Origin: JBDIBA01 sp039812705
Lineage (GTDB): Bacteria > Actinomycetota > Acidimicrobiia > Acidimicrobiales > JBBSGY01
DNA length: 27,349 nt
Assembly: GCA_039812705.1 (NCBI GenBank)
Contig: JBDIBA010000025.1
Location: 1 to 27,349, forward strand
Direction of reading: 5' to 3'
The notes below the pieces were generated by a model. It saw nothing but the letters and a program-made list of their open reading frames with translations. It was not told where the DNA came from and ran no database searches. This document shows positions 22,368 through 27,349 of this stretch, piece after piece. Made by a program: the position numbers and the translations under genes. How positions within the stretch are numbered: the first letter of the stretch is position 1; every line of letters begins with the position of its first letter.

Positions 22368-23545
22368 AGCCTGTTACGCACCGCCTCGCCAAACTCGGAA
22401 CACTTAACTGGTTTTTGATCCTGCGAAACAAGATCGAAAGTGAAAATGCCGTCGGCAAACGTTGCTTCGATGGCCCTCTCGATGTCACGGGCAACTTCGG
22501 GCATTCCAATGTGAGCAAACATCATTACGCCCGACAACAACAGCGAACCGGGGTTCACCATGTCTTTGCCGGCAAACTTGGGAGCGGTCCCGTGCGTGGC
22601 CTCGAAGATTCCGTGGCCCGTTTTGAAGTTGATGTTTCCGCCAGGCGCCATACCAATACCGCCGACCTGCGCAGCCAAGGCGTCTGACAAGTAATCGCCG
22701 TTGAGGTTTGTGGTAGCGATGACATCAAAGTCCTGTGGGCGAATAAGGACCTGTTGAAGCGCGTTATCGGCAATGACATCGTTCACCAACACACGGTCAC
22801 CCGGGTCGCCGTTGCAGTCTTCCCAGGATACTGCGACATCGGAAAACTCATCGCGGACAACTTCATAACCCCAGCTGCGGAACGCACCTTCTGTGTACTT
22901 CTGAATGTTGCCCTTGTGGACGATGGTGACACTGCGACGACGCTGATCTACCGCATAACGAACAGCTGCGCGAATGAGCCGCTTGGAACCGGCTTCACTT
23001 ATTGGCTTGATGCCAATGCCCGTGTTCGGCGCGATCTTCCAGCCAAGATCTTGTTCAAGAAATTGTGCCAAACGCGCCGCTTCTGGTGTACCGGCCTGAG
23101 CTTCCAAACCCGCATAAACGTCTTCGGTGTTCTCGCGAAAGATGACCATGTCGACTTCACGCGGGTTGCGAACAGGCGAGCTAACGCCCGTGAACCAACG
23201 AACCGGGCGCAAACAAACATACAAATCGAGCGTTTGACGAAGCGTGACATTCAGGCTGCGAATGCCGCCGCCAACGGGCGTTGCTAATGGGCCTTTGATT
23301 CCAGCCTTGTAGTCACGGAATGCGTCGACGGTTTCATCGGGAAGCCAGTTACCTGTCTCGTCAAAAGACTTTTGGCCCGCAAGGACTTCTCTCCACTCAA
23401 CGCGCTGACCGTGCTTTTCAAGAGCGGCGTCAAAAACCGACTTGGCAACGGGCCAAATGTCTTGGCCGCATCCGTCACCCTCAATGAACGGAATGACGGG
23501 AACCGAGGAATCGTGCCCGATTTGTCGTGTTTCGCCGTCTGACAT
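22364..23545 (-). CDS. icd: Isocitrate dehydrogenase, prokaryotic homodimeric type
   Basis: The 393-residue protein oxidatively decarboxylates isocitrate to 2-oxoglutarate. It matches E. coli-type Icd throughout: substrate loop GGGIRSLNVTLRQTLDLYVCLRPVRWF (93-119, cited as landmarks IRSLNV and LYVCLRPVRWF; S97 is the equivalent of the E. coli phosphorylated Ser), FRENTEDVYAG (136-146), K211, Y217 in KYTEG, and HGTAPKFAGKD (318-328). At the cofactor-determining sites K323 is kept, the E. coli Tyr345 is F324, and the later Tyr391/Arg395 positions read F370/S374, so NADP preference is likely but not certain. It follows the Rv2466c-like gene after nine bases and overlaps the M20 gene. The start is ATG 23545. 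Confidence 0.96.
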   Translation of the reverse strand: MSDGETRQIGHDSSVPVIPFIEGDGCGQDIWPVAKSVFDAALEKHGQRVEWREVLAGQKSFDETGNWLPDETVDAFRDYKAGIKGPLATPVGGGIRSLNVTLRQTLDLYVCLRPVRWFTGVSSPVRNPREVDMVIFRENTEDVYAGLEAQAGTPEAARLAQFLEQDLGWKIAPNTGIGIKPISEAGSKRLIRAAVRYAVDQRRRSVTIVHKGNIQKYTEGAFRSWGYEVVRDEFSDVAVSWEDCNGDPGDRVLVNDVIADNALQQVLIRPQDFDVIATTNLNGDYLSDALAAQVGGIGMAPGGNINFKTGHGIFEATHGTAPKFAGKDMVNPGSLLLSGVMMFAHIGMPEVARDIERAIEATFADGIFTFDLVSQDQKPVKCSEFGEAVRNRL

Positions 23546-23554
23546 GAAGAGACT

Positions 23555-24175
23555 CTAGCGATTTACGACCGGCAACTGGGGGTCTTCTGTGCGAGAACGC
23601 TTCATTTCAAAGAAGTATGGGTAGCTACCAAGCGTGAGCGCCGCGTCGAAAAGCTCGCCCGCTTCCTCGCCTTGCGGCAGACGCGTAATGACCGGCCCGA
23701 AAAAGGCCCGGCCGTCAACGCCCAGCACTGGCGTGCCGACTTCATTTCCAACAAGCGCTTCAACTTCGCGTTGTCGAGCACGCAGATGCTCGTCGCGATC
23801 CTCATTCTGTGCCTCTTGCGCATACTGAGCATTAAGACCGGCTTCGCCAAGCGCACGCTCGTTTAGCTTCGGGCCGATTTCGTTGCCTTCCTCGTGGATG
23901 GCCATTCCGTAAGCCGTGTAGAGCGCCCCCAGGGCGCCTTCGCCCTCGCCTTCAATCACTGCGTCAATCACCCGACCGGGGCCCCAGGACCGCTGAACCT
24001 TTTGTCGGTACGCCTCGTCGAGGTCCTTGCCTTCATTAAGAGCCGCGAGGCTCATCTGCTTCCAGGTGATCTCGATCTGTCGCACCTTGGCCGCCTCAAG
24101 CAACCAGCGCGATGTCACCCAGGCAAATGGGCAAATAGGGTCAAACCAGAACTCGACTTGGTGCATTTTCGTCAT
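23555..24175 (-). CDS. Thioredoxin-fold (DsbA-like) protein of the mycothiol-dependent Rv2466c family
   Basis: The 206-residue protein opens with VEFWFDPICPFAWVTSRWLLE (7-27, landmarks FDPICPFAW and TSRWLLE), which is diagnostic for the actinobacterial family of mycobacterial Rv2466c, described as a mycothiol-dependent nitroreductase/oxidoreductase. The active-site motif is C15-P-F-A18, so only one Cys is present, where Rv2466c has CxxC; a monothiol mechanism with mycothiol would be expected. A helical insertion (about 45-145) and the cis-Pro loop GTPVLGVDGRAFFGPVI (147-163) complete the DsbA fold. It is the first gene of the icd-M20-mdh run, and a 42-bp gap separates it from the divergent RibD-like gene. 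ATG 24175 has only a weak AAGTGG upstream. Confidence 0.88.
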   Translation of the reverse strand: MTKMHQVEFWFDPICPFAWVTSRWLLEAAKVRQIEITWKQMSLAALNEGKDLDEAYRQKVQRSWGPGRVIDAVIEGEGEGALGALYTAYGMAIHEEGNEIGPKLNERALGEAGLNAQYAQEAQNEDRDEHLRARQREVEALVGNEVGTPVLGVDGRAFFGPVITRLPQGEEAGELFDAALTLGSYPYFFEMKRSRTEDPQLPVVNR

Positions 24176-24206
24176 GCCACTTGTTTATCGAAACTGACTT
24201 GTTAAC

Positions 24207-24217
24207 GTGCCGGGCAC
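24207..24217. promoter_or_regulatory. Short inverted repeat at the divergent start region
   Basis: GTGCC and GGCAC flank a single G directly before the ATG of the reductase gene, in a gap of only 42 bases that must hold two divergent starts. It could occlude or mark the start of a leaderless-like message; no regulator can be named. Confidence 0.2.
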
Positions 24218-24766
24218 ATGGCCCGCAAGGTGATTGCTTCGGCGTTTTACTCAGTCAACGGAGTCGCAGAAGACCCGTTCAATTTCCAATACGACTCCTT
24301 CGACAAGGGCCTTGAGGACCACATGAACCAAGCCCTTGGCAATGTCGACGCCGTGATCCTGGGCCGCAAGCTCTACGAGCAATGGTCTCAGTACTGGACC
24401 CAGCCAGACGTTGGGGACGATTTCGGCGAGTTCATCAACCCTGTTGCAAAGTACGTCGCATCAACAACTCTCAAGGGCAATCTAGAGTGGAATAACTCCC
24501 AGGTTATTGATGGCGACGTCGAAACGTTCGTGAAAGAGCTGAAACAACAAGACGGCAAGGACATTGCTGTTTGCGGTGGCTTGGACACCTGGAAGCGCCT
24601 GTTCAGCGCTGGCGCTATCGATGAACTGACTCTGATTGTGCATCCGGCACTGGCAGGCAAGGGCCGTCCGTTGTTTGAGAACCCTCAAGACCAACGCCTC
24701 GAATTGGTCGACTGCAAGCGCACCACCGCCGGAAACGCTTTGCTGACATACGGCCTCAAGCAGTAG
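24218..24766 (+). CDS. RibD C-terminal / dihydrofolate reductase-like family protein
   Basis: The 182-residue product has the RibD_C/DHFR-like fold: N-terminal strand MARKVIASAFYSVNGVAEDP (1-20), LGNVDAVILGRKLYEQWSQYW (40-60, landmarks VDAVILGRKLYE and WSQYW), an NADPH-binding segment DIAVCGGLDTWKRLF (114-128) and IDELTLIVHPALAGKGRPLF (133-152). Such single-domain proteins are common in actinobacteria and reduce unidentified substrates with NADPH; few are true DHFRs. The position beside folD is convergent, with only 12 bases between the genes, so a folate role should not be assumed. It starts at ATG 24218; no standard ribosome binding site is visible. Confidence 0.88.
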   Translation: MARKVIASAFYSVNGVAEDPFNFQYDSFDKGLEDHMNQALGNVDAVILGRKLYEQWSQYWTQPDVGDDFGEFINPVAKYVASTTLKGNLEWNNSQVIDGDVETFVKELKQQDGKDIAVCGGLDTWKRLFSAGAIDELTLIVHPALAGKGRPLFENPQDQRLELVDCKRTTAGNALLTYGLKQ

Positions 24767-24778
24767 GCCTATTCGGTT

Positions 24779-25639
24779 CTAACTGTTGCGCTTTTTGGCA
24801 GCAGCAACCGTATTGCTAAGCAGCATTGCAATAGTCATCGGGCCAACACCGCCGATACGTGGCGTCATCCATCCAGCGACATTGACAACTTCTTCGTCGA
24901 TGTCGCTCAAGATGCGCTTGCCGCGTCGCGTAATTCCGCCCCCAACCACGGCCGCACCTTCGCGCACCATGTCCGGCTTGACCAAACCGGGGACGCCCGC
25001 CGCCGAAACAATCACGTCTGCTTGACGCGTGTAATCACCCATGTTTGGCACGCCTGTGTGAATCACGGTCACTGCCGCATTCGCGTGTTCGCGCTTGAGC
25101 GCCAACAGCAGCGCCAACGGACGTCCAATGGTCAGGCCGCGACCAATCACGACCACATGCTTTCCGGCAATCGGGACGTCGTATCGACCAAGTAGTTCTT
25201 GAATTCCCGCAGGCGTGCATGGCAAGGGGCCAGGGGCACCCATAACCAACTTGCCAAGGTTGACGGGGTGCAGTCCATCAACGTCCTTGCTTGCATTCAC
25301 ACGCAAAAGCGCTGCTTCTTCATCAAGGCCGTCGGGAAGTGGCAGCTGCAGAAGAATCGAGTCAATCTCGGGGTTCTCGTTCATTGAGTCGATCACTTCG
25401 TACAACTCGTCTTGCGTGGTTCGCGCCGAGAGGTGCGTCCCCACCGACTTGATGCCGATCTCTTCGCTCACTTTGAGCTTCGAGTTCACGTAGGTGTGAC
25501 TGGCGGGATCGTCGCCGACCAAAATCGTTCCCAACCCCGGCCTAACACCTTGGTCTTTGACCATCTGATCAATCTGAGATGCCAAGTTTGTGCGGATGTC
25601 TTCGGCAACCTTTGCGCCGTCAAGTGTGATTGCAGTCAT
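24779..25639 (-). CDS. folD: Bifunctional methylenetetrahydrofolate dehydrogenase/cyclohydrolase
   Basis: FolD converts 5,10-methylene-THF to 10-formyl-THF through 5,10-methenyl-THF, supplying the formyl donor used by PurH. Read from ATG 25639 the protein has 286 residues, and the catalytic residues fall at Y50, K54, Q98 and D121, the same numbers as in E. coli FolD. Other landmarks are QLPLPDGLDE, KDVDGLHPVN and the NADP-site GRGLTIGRPLA. The C-terminal GGVGPMT block is intact. ATG 25645 is two codons longer, but GAGGA (25646-25650) abuts it with no spacer, while it lies six bases from ATG 25639. The gene follows purH with nine bases between the purH stop and this start, so the two are coupled in an operon. 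Confidence 0.96.
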   Translation of the reverse strand: MTAITLDGAKVAEDIRTNLASQIDQMVKDQGVRPGLGTILVGDDPASHTYVNSKLKVSEEIGIKSVGTHLSARTTQDELYEVIDSMNENPEIDSILLQLPLPDGLDEEAALLRVNASKDVDGLHPVNLGKLVMGAPGPLPCTPAGIQELLGRYDVPIAGKHVVVIGRGLTIGRPLALLLALKREHANAAVTVIHTGVPNMGDYTRQADVIVSAAGVPGLVKPDMVREGAAVVGGGITRRGKRILSDIDEEVVNVAGWMTPRIGGVGPMTIAMLLSNTVAAAKKRNS

Positions 25640-25645
25640 TGTCAT

Positions 25646-25650
25646 TCCTC
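25646..25650 (-). promoter_or_regulatory. Shine-Dalgarno sequence that favours the shorter folD start
   Basis: On the minus strand these bases read GAGGA, immediately after the purH TGA. The spacing is zero to ATG 25645 but six bases to ATG 25639, so the second ATG is the likely start. Confidence 0.65.
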
Positions 25651-27157
25651 AGTGCTTGAAGTGGCGCTCGCCCGTAAAGATCATTGCGATTCCGTGTTCG
25701 TCTGCAGCAGCAACCACTTCGGCGTCGCGCATTGAACCACCGGGCTGAACAATCGTTGTGACGCCCGATGCCGCAATCGCATCGAGGCCATCGCGGAATG
25801 GGAAGAACGCATCGCTTGCTGCGACGCCGCCCTTGGCGCGATCCCCCGCCTTGCGCGCCGCGATTGCCGCGGAATCAAGCCGGTTCTGCTGTCCGGCACC
25901 GATGCCGACTGCTTCGCCATGGTTTACAAACACAATGGCGTTTGAACTGACAGCCGCACAGACGCGCCAAGCCAGATCAATGTCGGACCAATCGCGTTGT
26001 TCGGGCTTTGCCTTGGTCGGCACAGTCCACTTGTCGTGATCAATGGTGACCGGGTCCGGAGTTTGAACAAGGAAACCACCGTCGATTCGGCGCAACTCGT
26101 AACGCTTTGCATTCGGTGGAGCCGCCTCAAGCACGCGCAGGTTCTTACGCTTGGATGCAAACAGTTCCAACGCTGCCTTGTCGTATTCCGGTGCAATCAA
26201 CACGTCTGCTTTTGGATTTGCAACCATTTCTTGGGCAAGGGCTTCATCGATCGGACGGTTCAACGCAATGATTCCGCCAAACGCGCTGACTGGATCTGCA
26301 TCAAAAGCACGGCGGTAGGCGCTGCCGATTGATGAATCAAGCGCGACACCGCACGGGTTTGCGTGCTTGACGATGACGGCGGCTGGGCCTTCCGAAATCT
26401 CGTGAACCAATCGCCATGCGGCATCGGCATCAAAAAGGTTCAAGTACGAAAGGGCCATTCCAGAGTGCTGAGTCATGGAATCCCACCAACCAAGTTGGCC
26501 GGCTTCGCGATAGCGCGCCCCGGTTTGGTGCGGGTTCTCCCCATAACGGAGCTCTTGTTCCCTGACCAGATTCAGATTGATGGATTCTGGAAGTTCCCCA
26601 TTGCCGATTACTTCGTCGTCCATCCACGAGACGATGGCCGAGTCGTAAGAAGCGGTGTGGTCAAAAGCCTTGCGTGCAAGTCGGCGGCGAGTGTCGCTCG
26701 ATAGGGCCTTGGCTTCCTTCAGCTCAGTGAGCACGACCTCGTAATCGTCCGGATTTGTGACGACTCCAACATGGGCGTGGTTCTTTGCCGCAGCGCGCAC
26801 CATGGTTGGCCCGCCAACGTCAATCATCTCAATCGATGGCTGGGCGTCAAAGGGATAAAGGTTGCAGACAACCAAATCGAACGGTTCAATCCCCAAGTCT
26901 CCAATGTCCTTGCGGTGTTCCTCTTTATCGAGGTCGGCAAGAATTGCGCCGTGAATGCGCGGATGAAGGGTCTTGACTCGCCCGCCCAACATCTCTGGAG
27001 CACCAGTCACATCCTCAACGGCGGTGACTTCAATGCCTGCTTCGCGCAAGGCCGTACAGGTGCCTCCACTTGAAACAATGCTCCAACCCAGCTTCGTCAG
27101 CTGGCCTGCAAACTCAATGAGCCCGGTCTTGTCGTAAACAGAAATCAATGCACGCAC
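25649..27157 (-). CDS. purH: Bifunctional AICAR formyltransferase/IMP cyclohydrolase
   Basis: The 502-residue enzyme carries out the last two steps of IMP synthesis. The IMP cyclohydrolase (MGS-like) domain is at about 1-145, with ALISVYDKTGL, SSGGTCTAL, VKTLHPRIHGAIL and VGGPTMVRAAAKNHAHVGVV as landmarks. The formyltransferase domain follows, with RYGENPHQ (204-211), catalytic K264 and H265 in KHANPCG, SAFGGIIALNR and the C-terminal FFPFRDGLD and QPGGSMRD blocks. The length is normal. It starts with GTG 27157; no clear ribosome binding site is present. folD lies directly downstream and supplies its 10-formyl-THF. Confidence 0.97.
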   Translation of the reverse strand: MRALISVYDKTGLIEFAGQLTKLGWSIVSSGGTCTALREAGIEVTAVEDVTGAPEMLGGRVKTLHPRIHGAILADLDKEEHRKDIGDLGIEPFDLVVCNLYPFDAQPSIEMIDVGGPTMVRAAAKNHAHVGVVTNPDDYEVVLTELKEAKALSSDTRRRLARKAFDHTASYDSAIVSWMDDEVIGNGELPESINLNLVREQELRYGENPHQTGARYREAGQLGWWDSMTQHSGMALSYLNLFDADAAWRLVHEISEGPAAVIVKHANPCGVALDSSIGSAYRRAFDADPVSAFGGIIALNRPIDEALAQEMVANPKADVLIAPEYDKAALELFASKRKNLRVLEAAPPNAKRYELRRIDGGFLVQTPDPVTIDHDKWTVPTKAKPEQRDWSDIDLAWRVCAAVSSNAIVFVNHGEAVGIGAGQQNRLDSAAIAARKAGDRAKGGVAASDAFFPFRDGLDAIAASGVTTIVQPGGSMRDAEVVAAADEHGIAMIFTGERHFKH

Positions 27158-27349
27158 GGCGCCAAAGTTACTCGCGCAAACGCCCCACTTCTCCCGCCTT
27201 TAACTCCCCCTCTCATCCTTCTCGTTCCCACCCCTCCCGTGCTTCTCGACTCACCCCTCCCGTACTTCTCGTTGACGTTACGCACCTTTCGCGACATCGC
27301 GACCTGGACTTTTGCGTTCATCGGCGTCCATAACGTCAACGAGAAGCAA
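27158..27349. repeat. Repeat-rich region upstream of purH: short direct repeats and a perfect 16-bp inverted repeat
   Basis: CACCCCTCCCGTGCTTCTCG (27229-27248) is repeated as CACCCCTCCCGTACTTCTCG (27252-27271), 19 of 20 identical, period 23; a third CTTCTCG lies at 27218-27224, spaced 24 bases before the first. CTTCTCGTTGACGTTA (27265-27280) has its exact inverse TAACGTCAACGAGAAG at 27331-27346, with a 50-base spacer that contains TCGCGA twice (27289-27294, 27297-27302). The pyrimidine bias of the plus strand is strong up to 27270. No gene is seen here. It may be regulatory DNA of purH or part of a dispersed repeat that continues past the window. Confidence 0.6.

Noticed and set aside
24218..24766. 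True dihydrofolate reductase
   Set aside because: The protein fits the RibD C-terminal-like family and lacks clear folate-site signatures of FolA; being next to folD is only a convergent contact.
27218..27271. CRISPR array
   Set aside because: The units are contiguous 23-24-bp tandem repeats with no unique spacers, and no cas gene is present.

Overview
The window is a gene-dense stretch of a mid-G+C bacterial chromosome. Its gene content points to Actinomycetota: a WhiB-type Fe-S regulator, a DivIVA-domain coiled-coil protein, two families tied to mycothiol chemistry (a maleylpyruvate isomerase/DinB-type protein and an Rv2466c-like thioredoxin-fold protein), a SenX3/RegX3-like two-component pair, and the actinobacterial trio UPF0182 / PDZ-S16 protease / DUF2342, which lies together in mycobacteria as Rv3193c-Rv3194c-Rv3195. 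The combination of an MreB-like protein with a long DivIVA protein suggests an Acidimicrobiia-like lineage, but that placement is inference. No tRNA, rRNA, CRISPR array, insertion sequence or phage gene was seen.

Layout. 1-642 (+): 3' part of an LtrA-family membrane protein interrupted by one in-frame TGA. 781-2098 (+): a mycothiol-dependent isomerase-family protein and a small basic coiled-coil protein. 9349-2151 (-): an apparent envelope/cell-shape operon reading small one-TM protein, MreB-like actin, PDZ-S16 protease, DivIVA-like protein, UPF0182 membrane protein. The DUF2342 gene (9435-10733, +) diverges from it. 14336-10756 (-): an HtrA-type anchored protease, a 99-aa protein, a soluble histidine kinase and an OmpR-family regulator, tightly packed as a likely stress-sensing operon. 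14484-15299 (+): a glutamate formiminotransferase. 15656-15369 (-): WhiB, diverging from sdhA-sdhB (15936-18497, +) across a promoter region that holds two striking palindromes. 18805-20165 (+): an unrecognised 319-aa protein translationally coupled to an SCP2-like protein. 24175-20199 (-): Rv2466c-like protein, icd, an M20 peptidase and mdh in one tight operon. 24218-24766 (+): a RibD/DHFR-like reductase. 27157-24779 (-): purH-folD.

How the parts fit. The right half is central metabolism: three TCA-cycle steps (isocitrate, succinate and malate dehydrogenases) plus one-carbon/purine genes (folD, purH and a formiminotransferase that may recycle folates). The left half is envelope biology and stress response. 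The most interesting points are the insertion of MreB-like and DivIVA-like genes into the otherwise conserved Rv3193c-Rv3195 cassette, the overlapping one-TM gene upstream of the actin gene, the absence of sdhC/sdhD beside sdhAB, the palindromes between whiB and sdhA, the unrecognised 319-aa/SCP2 pair, and a compact repeat region with a perfect 16-bp inverted repeat upstream of purH. I saw no clearly new multi-gene defence or biosynthetic system.
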